5,172 nt of DNA from Actinomycetota bacterium (GCA_016870675.1 VGAU01000140.1:1-5172); one strand, 5' to 3'; counted from the first letter of the stretch, positions 1 to 5,172 are shown. Numbers and translations are program-made. Notes: a model not told the origin generated them from the letters alone.

Positions 1-489
1 ACGGCATATCATCTGGTTGACTGGCAGGTAATTACCAGTCCCGGAGGTGATGTATTTGCCAAACTGGTGGTACGGATACTGGAGATGTATGAATCAGTAA
101 AGATAATCAAACAGTGTTTAGAAAAGCTGAAGGTGGTTAAGGGAGAAATAGATGCTAAAGTAAAAGAGATTCCACCTGGGGAAGGAATTGGCCGCTATGA
201 AGCCCCGCGTGGGGAGACCTTCCATTATGTACGCTCCGATGGAACTAATCGTCCAGTTAGATACAAAGTAAGGGCGCCCAGTTATATGAATGTCGCATCA
301 AATCAAAAAGCTGTATTAGGTGAAACCGTATCTGATGCGGCAATTATTCTGGCGGCAGTGGACCCCTGCTATTGTTGTACGGAAAGAGTGGCTGTAGTGG
401 ATAAAGATACAAACAAAAAAATATTAAACGGCAAGGATTTAATTCGAATGTCTCAAGAAAAAACAGAGAAGTTAAGAAAAGAGCTGTAA
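1..489 (+). CDS. Group 4 (Mbh/Ech-type) [NiFe] hydrogenase large subunit, 5'-truncated
   Basis: This is the C-terminal 162 residues of the catalytic subunit of a membrane-bound energy-converting hydrogenase, homologous to MbhL, HycE, EchE and NuoD. The frame is open from base 1, so the true start lies upstream. Seen: the group 4 signature EAPRGE (window codons 67-72), a RAPSYMN segment (about 91-97), and the C-terminal nickel-ligand motif DPCYCCTER (codons 121-129), whose CxxC (C123 and C126) would bind the NiFe centre. The intact CxxC argues against MbxL or NuoD, which lack the nickel cysteines. The usual residue before the second ligand is serine; here it is an additional cysteine, C125. 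After Arg129 there are 33 more residues, a tail like the one that a HycI-type endopeptidase removes in HycE. It is followed after 3 bases by an antiporter-like subunit, consistent with an Mbh-like complex. The N-terminal CxxC motif and the small subunit are outside the window. Confidence 0.93.
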   Translation, partial: TAYHLVDWQVITSPGGDVFAKLVVRILEMYESVKIIKQCLEKLKVVKGEIDAKVKEIPPGEGIGRYEAPRGETFHYVRSDGTNRPVRYKVRAPSYMNVASNQKAVLGETVSDAAIILAAVDPCYCCTERVAVVDKDTNKKILNGKDLIRMSQEKTEKLRKEL

Positions 490-492
490 AAT

Positions 493-2313
493 ATGGATAC
501 AAGAATTTTGCTTATTACAATTGGGTTACCCCTAATTTTTGGGATTTTCTCTTTACTTATTCCCAGGGGATCGGTTGGGATATGTAAGGGGATAGCTTTA
601 ATTGGTTCGCTTACTACTTTTATCTTAACCATATTCCTCTTTTTCCAGAAGCCATTGGAATGGGTGGCGAATGGTTCTATTACTCTGCGGCTGGATAACC
701 TGAGTGGGTTTATTTTTCTTGCCATTGGATTTTTCGGGTTTTTAATTACCCTCTATTCTTTAAAGTTTATGCAGGGTAAATCCCACTTGAAAGAATATTA
801 TGCTTATATCCTCTGGACAATAGGGGCAGCCTCGGGTGCAGTACTGGCTAATAATCTTGTTCTTCTATTGATATTCTGGGGGTTCCTCGGGTTAACTTTA
901 TATTTACTTATTGGGCTTGGTGAGGTGGATGCCGGTGCAGCAGCAAAAAAGACTTTTATTATTGTTGGTGGTTCTGATAGCTTAATGATTTTTGGCGTAG
1001 TAATTATCTGGTTTTTAACAAAGAGTTTGGTAATGGATGAAATTAGTATTCCTATTTCAGGAGGCCTGCCTGTAGCTGCTTTTCTATGCCTTATGATTGC
1101 ATCTTTTGCAAAAGCAGGAGCAATGCCGCTGCATTCATGGATTCCGGATTGTGCTGAGAAAGCACCTCTTTCGGTAACAGCATTTCTCCCTGCTTCCCTG
1201 GATAAACTTCTTGGTATTTATCTTCTGGCACGAATCTGTATGAATATGTTTGAGCTTAATCACTCAATTAACTTAATTCTTTTAATTATTGGTGCGCTTA
1301 CTATTGTTGCTGCTGTCTTTATGGCAATGGTGCAACATGATTTAAAAAGACTTTTATCTTTCCATGCCATAAGTCAGGTAGGATATATGGTTTTGGGCAT
1401 TGGTACAGGAAATCCTATTGGTATTGCCGGTGGACTTTTCCATATGTTAAATAATACTATATACAAAGGGTGTCTCTTTTTAACCGCTGGCGCAGTCCAG
1501 CATAAAACGGGTACTACCGACCTTGATAAGCTAGGTGGTTTGGCTAAACTGATGCCCATAACTTTTACTGCTTGCCTTATTGCTGCTTTATCCATTTCTG
1601 GAGTTCCACCTTTCAATGGTTTCGTTTCCAAATGGATGGTTTATCAGGGAATAATAGAGCTGGGCAGAGAGGGAAGCGAATTATGGGTAATCTGGTTGGT
1701 AGCAGCTATGTTTGGCAGTGCCTTAACCCTGGCAAGTTTTATGAAGCTTATCCATGCTACTTTTCTTGGTACCTCCTCATCTGCTGCACAACAATCTTCA
1801 GGCAAAAGTGAGGTTCACTGGACGATGTGGCTGCCCATGGCTGTGCTTGCCGGGCTGTGTGTGATTTTTGGTGTGTTTGCCTACGCTCTCCCTTTGAAAA
1901 ACTTTATACTGCCAGCGGTAGCCGGGATTTCATTCCTGGGAATCTGGTCACCGGGTTTAGCTACTTTACTAATAATTGTTGGAATCATTATAGGGGCTAT
2001 TATTTATTGGATAGGTAATCTTAAAGGTTTGCGCGAAGATGCCCCTTATATTGGTGGGGAGATACTGCTTTCCCGGAATCGAGTGACAGGAACAGAATTC
2101 TATGATACCATAAAAAACTTAGGACCGCTTAAATGGATATATAAAAAAGCTGAAGAAAAAGTGTTTGATATTTATGACCAGGGGAAAAGACTGATTTTTT
2201 TATTCACTGGAGGACTGCAAAAAGTTCATACAGGTATATTAACTAACTACCTGGTCTGGTGTCTGGTAGGAATACTGATTTTATTTCTTGTTTTGGTTCG
2301 TTTCTTGTTTTAA
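493..2313 (+). CDS. NuoL/MrpD-like antiporter subunit of membrane-bound hydrogenase, with C-terminal extension
   Basis: A 606-residue polytopic membrane protein of the Proton_antipo_M family (NuoL/M/N, MrpA/D, MbhH, HyfB/D/F), probably an ion-translocating or structural part of the hydrogenase membrane arm. Seen: about 14-16 hydrophobic segments; a TM7 lysine in FAKAGAMPLHSW (K207, H214); a TM8 lysine in ASLDKLLGIYLL (K238); the loop motif HDLKRLLSFHAISQVGY (282-298); GGLFHMLNN (313-321); and the TM12 motif SGVPPFNGFVSK (K380). The TM5 position that normally carries the key glutamate reads FWGFLGLTLYLLIG, with glycine at 130, and the usual NH pair after FHMLN reads NN (N321). Beyond the family core there is a roughly 75-residue charged region (510-583, including YKKAEEKVFDIYDQGKR) and a last hydrophobic helix (585-605), reminiscent of the NuoL lateral helix and terminal TM. 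The start is ATG three bases after the preceding stop, with only a weak purine-rich AAGAAAAGAG upstream. It is not a full MrpA because the MrpA C-terminal domains are on the next gene. Confidence 0.93.
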   Translation: MDTRILLITIGLPLIFGIFSLLIPRGSVGICKGIALIGSLTTFILTIFLFFQKPLEWVANGSITLRLDNLSGFIFLAIGFFGFLITLYSLKFMQGKSHLKEYYAYILWTIGAASGAVLANNLVLLLIFWGFLGLTLYLLIGLGEVDAGAAAKKTFIIVGGSDSLMIFGVVIIWFLTKSLVMDEISIPISGGLPVAAFLCLMIASFAKAGAMPLHSWIPDCAEKAPLSVTAFLPASLDKLLGIYLLARICMNMFELNHSINLILLIIGALTIVAAVFMAMVQHDLKRLLSFHAISQVGYMVLGIGTGNPIGIAGGLFHMLNNTIYKGCLFLTAGAVQHKTGTTDLDKLGGLAKLMPITFTACLIAALSISGVPPFNGFVSKWMVYQGIIELGREGSELWVIWLVAAMFGSALTLASFMKLIHATFLGTSSSAAQQSSGKSEVHWTMWLPMAVLAGLCVIFGVFAYALPLKNFILPAVAGISFLGIWSPGLATLLIIVGIIIGAIIYWIGNLKGLREDAPYIGGEILLSRNRVTGTEFYDTIKNLGPLKWIYKKAEEKVFDIYDQGKRLIFLFTGGLQKVHTGILTNYLVWCLVGILILFLVLVRFLF

Positions 2314-2411
2314 TTAAATAGAGCGCCTTGAAATTTTTTCAATGCATGAAGTACGATGGACAAAGTGTGAGAATGAAACTTTGAAAACTATAGATTGAGA
2401 GTGAAAGCACT
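2314..2411 (+). other. 98-base intergenic gap within the operon; no gene recognised
   Basis: This is the only real gap in an otherwise tightly packed operon, separating the hydrogenase/NuoL-like block from the Mrp-like block. It contains a 6-bp inverted repeat TTGAAA/TTTCAA (2328-2342, 3-base loop), a second CAAAGT/ACTTTG (2361-2383, 11-base loop), and an imperfect direct repeat TGAGAATGAAA (2368-2378) / TGAGAGTGAAA (2396-2406) with a 28-base period. The stems are short and AT-rich and have no G+C-rich terminator structure. A TTGAAA followed after 18 bases by TACGAT (2352-2357) could be read as a poor promoter, but I do not call it. The region could hold an internal regulatory site, an mRNA processing site or the decayed remains of a lost gene; none can be shown from sequence alone. 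Confidence 0.6.
2397..2401 (+). promoter_or_regulatory. Probable ribosome binding site (GAGAG) for the MbhD/E gene
   Basis: GAGAG lies 10 bases before the ATG at 2412, at the long end of usual spacing. The purine stretch GTGAAAG just downstream is a weaker alternative. It sits inside the second copy of the 11-base direct repeat of the gap. Confidence 0.45.
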
Positions 2412-2966
2412 ATGTTTTTAGAATGGGTTGCCTCGCTTATTGGTGAAGAGCCGATTGAGTTATATATACTTTTAGTGTTTATGATTGCTGCGGCAATCAT
2501 TGCTGTGGAAATAGAGGATTTACTTTCTTCAATTGTAGCCGTAGGTGCAGTTGGACTGGGTCTATCAATTACTTTCCTTACTTTAAAGGCACCTGATTTA
2601 GCTATTGTTCAGCTGGTTGTGGAAATTTTATGTTTAATAATTTTAATTCGGGCCACGATTAAAAGAGATATTACACAGGTAAAAGGAAGGCAGAGATTCA
2701 TTACCATACTTACAAGTTTAACTTTCATTGTGTTATTTTTAGTATTGGCCTGGTCTTCTTTAAAGAATTTACCAGAGTTTGGTTATCCTATAATGAAAGT
2801 TGCCAAAAACTATCTTGGGGAAGGGCTTGCCAGAACCGGGGCAACTAATTTGGTAACCTCAGTAATCCTGGATTTTCGTGCTTATGATACCCTGGGCGAG
2901 GTGACAGTGCTCTTCGCAGCAATAATTGGAGCATTGGCGGTGTTAAGAAAGATAGGGAGGAAGTAG
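2412..2966 (+). CDS. Fused MbhD (DUF4040) + MbhE protein, equivalent to the C-terminal part of MrpA/MnhA
   Basis: A 184-residue membrane protein matching the part of MrpA that follows its NuoL-like domain. In Pyrococcus-type Mbh clusters this part is encoded as two small subunits, MbhD and MbhE; here both are in one reading frame. Residues about 17-82 form the DUF4040/MbhD part, with hydrophobic helices and the conserved APDLAIVQLVVE stretch (60-71) ending in Glu71. Residues about 96-115 form another hydrophobic helix, and 139-184 hold the MbhE-like part with TNLVTSVILDFRAYDTLGE (145-163) and a terminal helix. The motifs V-x-LDFRxYDTLGE and AVLRK are typical of MrpA C-termini. In Mbh and Mrp, acidic residues here are thought to belong to the ion path linking the small subunits to the large antiporter ones. 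It is followed after 14 bases by mnhB, the standard Mrp order. The break from the NuoL-like gene is a real gap with stop codons, not one frameshift, because the NuoL-like protein has its own complete C-terminus. Confidence 0.92.
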   Translation: MFLEWVASLIGEEPIELYILLVFMIAAAIIAVEIEDLLSSIVAVGAVGLGLSITFLTLKAPDLAIVQLVVEILCLIILIRATIKRDITQVKGRQRFITILTSLTFIVLFLVLAWSSLKNLPEFGYPIMKVAKNYLGEGLARTGATNLVTSVILDFRAYDTLGEVTVLFAAIIGALAVLRKIGRK

Positions 2967-2969
2967 GAG
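2965..2969 (+). promoter_or_regulatory. Ribosome binding site AGGAG for mnhB
   Basis: AGGAG overlaps the stop codon of the MbhD/E gene and lies 11 bases before the ATG at 2981. It supports that start over the internal in-frame ATG at 3017, which has only AAGGG one base upstream, too close to serve it. Confidence 0.6.
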
Positions 2970-2980
2970 TAAAAACAAAA

Positions 2981-3439
2981 ATGTCTAATAAACCAATCAA
3001 ATCTAACGAAAAGGGTATGACTCTGATAGTTAAAACTATCACCCGGTTCACAGTCGGGCTAATACTTCTTTTTGGAATATATATTGTTCTCCATGGGCAC
3101 CTTTCTCCAGGAGGCGGTTTTGCCGGTGGTGTAATAATTGCCCTTTCCTTTATTCATCTTATGCTCGCTTTTGGAAAAGAGGTTGCCTTAAAAAAGTTAA
3201 GCCAATCTATGGCTTCTTTCTTTGAAAGTTTAGGGGCAATAATATTTATATCGATTGCTGTTTTAGGCTTTTTAGGCGGTTATTTCTTTCTTAATTTTTT
3301 AAACAAGGGTGAGGCTTTCCAACTTTTTAGTGCCGGGATAATACCACTGGCTAATATTGCCATAGGTTTCAAAGTTGGAGCGGGACTTTTTGCTGTTCTC
3401 TTAGGATTAGTTTTATTGAAAATAGGGGGAAAAGAATGA
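2981..3439 (+). CDS. mnhB: MnhB/MrpB/MbhF-type antiporter subunit
   Basis: A 152-residue membrane protein of the MnhB family (DUF family MNHE/MrpB), a small subunit of multisubunit Na+/H+ antiporters and of the ion-pumping module of Mbh. Seen: four hydrophobic helices (about 22-38, 47-64, 85-106 and 128-147), the hallmark loop HGHLSPGGGFAGGVI (38-52) between the first two, and the second hallmark GIIPLANIAIGFKVGAG (119-135). Length is normal for the family. The chosen start gives a short hydrophilic leader (residues 1-12) ahead of MTLIVKTITRF, which is where many family members begin; M13 is therefore the only alternative start. Its stop overlaps the start of mnhC in ATGA, so translation is probably coupled. 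In Mrp complexes this subunit has no activity alone and acts within the full hetero-oligomer. Confidence 0.95.
   Translation: MSNKPIKSNEKGMTLIVKTITRFTVGLILLFGIYIVLHGHLSPGGGFAGGVIIALSFIHLMLAFGKEVALKKLSQSMASFFESLGAIIFISIAVLGFLGGYFFLNFLNKGEAFQLFSAGIIPLANIAIGFKVGAGLFAVLLGLVLLKIGGKE
3424..3429 (+). promoter_or_regulatory. Ribosome binding site AGGGGG for mnhC, inside mnhB
   Basis: AGGGGG lies within the last codons of mnhB, 6 bases before the mnhC ATG at 3436. Together with the 4-base ATGA overlap (3436-3439) it indicates coupled translation of the two subunits. Confidence 0.55.
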
Positions 3440-3771
3440 TTTATTTACTTTGTTTAATTCTTTTCTGCGTGGGTCTATACTGTATCATAACAAAAAGAAA
3501 TCTTATAAAGATTATTATTGGTATAGGGATAGTTGAGTATGCAATTAATCTCTTTTTCATCCTTATTGCTTATAGAATTAGAGGGCGAGCTCCCATTTTA
3601 GCCCAGGACCAGGTAATTGAAAATATGGTTGACCCACTACCGCAGGCAATTGTCTTAACTGCTATTGTTATTGGTTTAGCTGTGACGGCCCTGCTGGTGG
3701 CAATTGCCATCAGAATTTATGAGAAATATGGTACATTCGATATAGAAAAAATAAAAAGATTGAAAGGGTAA
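3436..3771 (+). CDS. mnhC: MnhC/MrpC/MbhG-type antiporter subunit (NuoK homologue)
   Basis: A 111-residue, three-helix membrane protein of the MnhC/NuoK family. Helices run at about 2-18, 25-46 and 70-93, followed by a basic C-terminal tail. The diagnostic motif is VDPLPQAIVLTAIVIGLAV (65-83), which is near-invariant in MrpC proteins, preceded by the helix 2 motif EYAINLFFI (34-42). In NuoK two membrane glutamates on helices 2 and 3 matter for proton transfer. Here helix 2 has one glutamate (E34), about one helical turn after the NuoK position, and helix 3 has none, as is usual for MrpC. Length is typical. It overlaps mnhB by four bases and is followed 15 bases later by mnhD, the canonical Mrp B-C-D order. 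It is expected to act in the membrane as part of the ion-translocating module. Confidence 0.95.
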   Translation: MIYLLCLILFCVGLYCIITKRNLIKIIIGIGIVEYAINLFFILIAYRIRGRAPILAQDQVIENMVDPLPQAIVLTAIVIGLAVTALLVAIAIRIYEKYGTFDIEKIKRLKG

Positions 3772-3774
3772 ATT

Positions 3775-3778
3775 AGGA
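3775..3778 (+). promoter_or_regulatory. Ribosome binding site AGGA for mnhD
   Basis: AGGA in the 15-base spacer lies 8 bases before the ATG at 3787, supporting that codon as the mnhD start. Confidence 0.5.
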
Positions 3779-3786
3779 AAACTAAA

Positions 3787-5172
3787 ATGTATATAATTCC
3801 ATTATTTGTGGTCATACCTTTAGGTTCCGCATTTTTGGTTTCCCTTTTGGGAAAAAGAGTAAAGCGGTTATCTGATGTTTTATCTAATTTAGCCACTTTT
3901 TCTCTATTTTTCATTTCTCTGGTCTCAATATATCTGGTTAGAACTCAAGGAATCCTGGTATATAAAGTAGGTGGATGGATACCTCCTATAGGTATATCTA
4001 TGGTTATGGATGGCTTAACTTCTTTTATGCTTGTAACTGTTAATTTAATAGCTTTTTTAGTAGCCATTTATTCTATAAGTTATATGGAGAAATACACAAC
4101 TAAGGATAAATTCTATACCCTCTTTTTATTGATGCTTGCAGGGATGAATGGAGTAATTATCACAGGAGATATGTTTAATCTATTTGTATTTTTAGAGATC
4201 GCTGCTATTTCTAGCTATGCCCTTGTTGCCTTTGGTACAGAAGCCGAAGAGCTAGAAGCATCTTTTAAGTATGCAGTAATGGGCTCTCTAGCTTCTTCTT
4301 TTATTCTATTAGGAATTGCCCTTTTATATAGTTTTACTTCCACTTTGAATATGGCTGATATAAGTCAAACTCTTGCTCAGGGAGGCGGTAATAAGATAAT
4401 TTTTTTTGTGAGTGCTTTGTTTTTGATGGGTTTTGGCTTGAAGGCAGCCCTGGTACCTTTTCACTGGTGGCTCCCTGATGCTCATCCTTCTGCCCCGGCA
4501 CCAATATCAGCAATGCTTTCCGGGGTATTAATTAAAGTTCTTGGTATTTACGCTTTAGTGAGGGTTTTATTTAATGTCTTAGGATTAGGAGGGGTAAAGT
4601 CAATTTTACAAATTTTAATGGTTTTGGGGATAATTTCTATGCTCGTAGGAGTATTTTTAGCAATCGGTCAGTGGGACTTTAAAAGACTCCTTGCCTTTCA
4701 TTCTATTAGCCAGATTGGCTATATAATATTGGGAATTGGACTGGGAACACCATTGGGGATATTAGGTGGACTTTTCCATCTATTTAATCATTCCGTATTT
4801 AAATCACTACTTTTTCTTAATTCAGGAGCAGTGGTCTATTCTACTGGCACAAGAGATTTACAAAAAATGGGCGGATTAAAAGAAAAAATGCCGGTTACAG
4901 GAAATACCAGTTTGGTAGCTTCTATGTCCATTGCTGGAGTCCCTCCATTTAATGGATTCTGGAGTAAATTAATCATTATTATTGCTTGTATTCAGGCAAA
5001 GCATTTTATATTTGCTTTTATAGCAGTTATTGTTAGTATTATAACTTTAGCTTCATTTATGAAAGTTCAAAAATATGGATTTTTTGGAAAATTACGAAAT
5101 GAATTTGAAAAAGTAAAAGAAGTTCCTTTTCCTATGAAATTATCTATGGTTATTTTGTCTATTATTTGTCTT
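3787..5172 (+). CDS. mnhD: MnhD/MrpD/MbhH-type antiporter subunit, 3'-truncated
   Basis: The first 462 residues of a NuoM/NuoN/MrpD-family antiporter subunit; the frame is open to the window edge. Given the roughly 490-500 residues usual for MrpD, most of the protein is present. The conserved ion-path residues are all there: TM5 glutamate in FNLFVFLEIAAISSY (E137), TM7 lysine in GFGLKAALVPFHWWLPDAH (K219, H226), TM8 lysine in GVLIKVLGIYALVR (K250), DFKRLLAFHSISQIGY (297-312), GGLFHLFNH (327-335), and TM12 lysine in AGVPPFNGFWSK (K394). As I recall, E137 and K219 are also the numbers of the essential MrpD residues in Bacillus, so the start at 3787 gives family-standard numbering. It follows mnhC by 15 bases with an AGGA site. 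It is clearly related to the 606-residue subunit upstream (about 44 of 73 residues identical between 297-369 here and 283-355 there, counted by hand) but lacks that protein's substitutions. The final part is noticeably AT-rich. Confidence 0.95.
   Translation, partial: MYIIPLFVVIPLGSAFLVSLLGKRVKRLSDVLSNLATFSLFFISLVSIYLVRTQGILVYKVGGWIPPIGISMVMDGLTSFMLVTVNLIAFLVAIYSISYMEKYTTKDKFYTLFLLMLAGMNGVIITGDMFNLFVFLEIAAISSYALVAFGTEAEELEASFKYAVMGSLASSFILLGIALLYSFTSTLNMADISQTLAQGGGNKIIFFVSALFLMGFGLKAALVPFHWWLPDAHPSAPAPISAMLSGVLIKVLGIYALVRVLFNVLGLGGVKSILQILMVLGIISMLVGVFLAIGQWDFKRLLAFHSISQIGYIILGIGLGTPLGILGGLFHLFNHSVFKSLLFLNSGAVVYSTGTRDLQKMGGLKEKMPVTGNTSLVASMSIAGVPPFNGFWSKLIIIIACIQAKHFIFAFIAVIVSIITLASFMKVQKYGFFGKLRNEFEKVKEVPFPMKLSMVILSIICL

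Noticed and set aside
67..489. GTG at 67 as the start of a separate 140-residue protein
   Set aside because: The frame is open back to base 1 and the upstream residues fit a continuous hydrogenase large subunit; this is a truncated gene, not a short one.
1428..1442. Identical run ggtggacttttccat in the two antiporter genes (also near 4766-4780) as a sign of gene conversion
   Set aside because: It encodes the conserved GGLFH motif and the surrounding DNA has diverged freely; shared protein constraint explains it.
1374..2018. Reading frames on the minus strand (1374-1631) and in another plus frame (1572-1811, 1827-2018)
   Set aside because: They lie wholly inside the NuoL-like gene, have no recognisable domains and carry the irregular residue composition of shadow frames.
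2328..2342. TTGAAA/TTTCAA inverted repeat as a rho-independent terminator
   Set aside because: A 6-bp A/T-rich stem without a following T run is too weak, and the downstream genes belong to the same complex.
2328..2357. TTGAAA with TACGAT 18 bases later as an internal sigma-70-like promoter
   Set aside because: The -10 box matches only four of six bases and such pairs are common by chance in AT-rich DNA.
2342..2398. An 18-codon reading frame in the 98-base gap (starts MHEVRW)
   Set aside because: It has no Shine-Dalgarno site, no recognisable motif and a length expected by chance.
493..2966. A single MrpA gene broken by a frameshift into a NuoL-like and a DUF4040 part
   Set aside because: The first protein has its own complete extension with a terminal helix, and 98 bases with several stops separate the two. 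Mbh-type clusters also naturally encode these parts separately.
3017..3439. Internal ATG at 3017 as the mnhB start
   Set aside because: It would match where many relatives begin, but it has no correctly spaced ribosome binding site, while AGGAG serves the ATG at 2981.

Overview
The window is one co-directional (+ strand) stretch of a single operon. It encodes the membrane arm and the end of the catalytic subunit of an energy-converting, membrane-bound [NiFe] hydrogenase joined to an Mrp-type cation/proton antiporter module (Mbh-like, group 4 hydrogenase, related to respiratory complex I). Both ends are cut: the window opens inside the hydrogenase large subunit and closes inside an MrpD/MnhD-type antiporter gene.

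Layout: (1) 1-489, C-terminal 162 residues of the large subunit with the second nickel-binding cysteine motif; (2) 493-2313, a 606-residue NuoL/MrpD-like antiporter subunit with a long C-terminal extension; (3) 2314-2411, a 98-base non-coding gap, the only sizeable gap; (4) 2412-2966, a fused MbhD (DUF4040) + MbhE protein equivalent to the C-terminal part of MrpA; (5) 2981-3439, MnhB/MrpB/MbhF; (6) 3436-3771, MnhC/MrpC/MbhG, overlapping the previous gene by ATGA; (7) 3787-5172, MnhD/MrpD/MbhH, incomplete at the 3' edge. All other spacings are 3 to 15 bases or an overlap, so the genes are probably co-transcribed. I see no promoter or terminator that I would defend.

How it should work, by analogy with Mbh and complex I: ferredoxin-derived electrons reduce protons at the NiFe site of the large subunit. 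The energy released drives ion movement through the membrane arm, here two large antiporter-like subunits plus the small MrpA-C/B/C-like subunits. The small (FeS) subunit, the NuoH- and NuoI-like subunits and any MrpE/F/G genes are not in the window and would be expected in the flanks.

Organism: an anaerobic, moderately AT-rich prokaryote with Shine-Dalgarno sites. Gene content fits deep-branching anaerobic bacteria (for example Atribacterota, Thermotogota or Omnitrophota-like lineages) or Thermococcales-like archaea; I favour a bacterium but cannot place it from this sequence.

I do not see a wholly new system. The points worth a second look are the NuoL-like subunit lacking the TM5 glutamate that its neighbour MnhD retains, an extra cysteine inside the nickel-binding motif, the MbhD-MbhE fusion, and the lone 98-base gap between the hydrogenase/NuoL block and the Mrp block.
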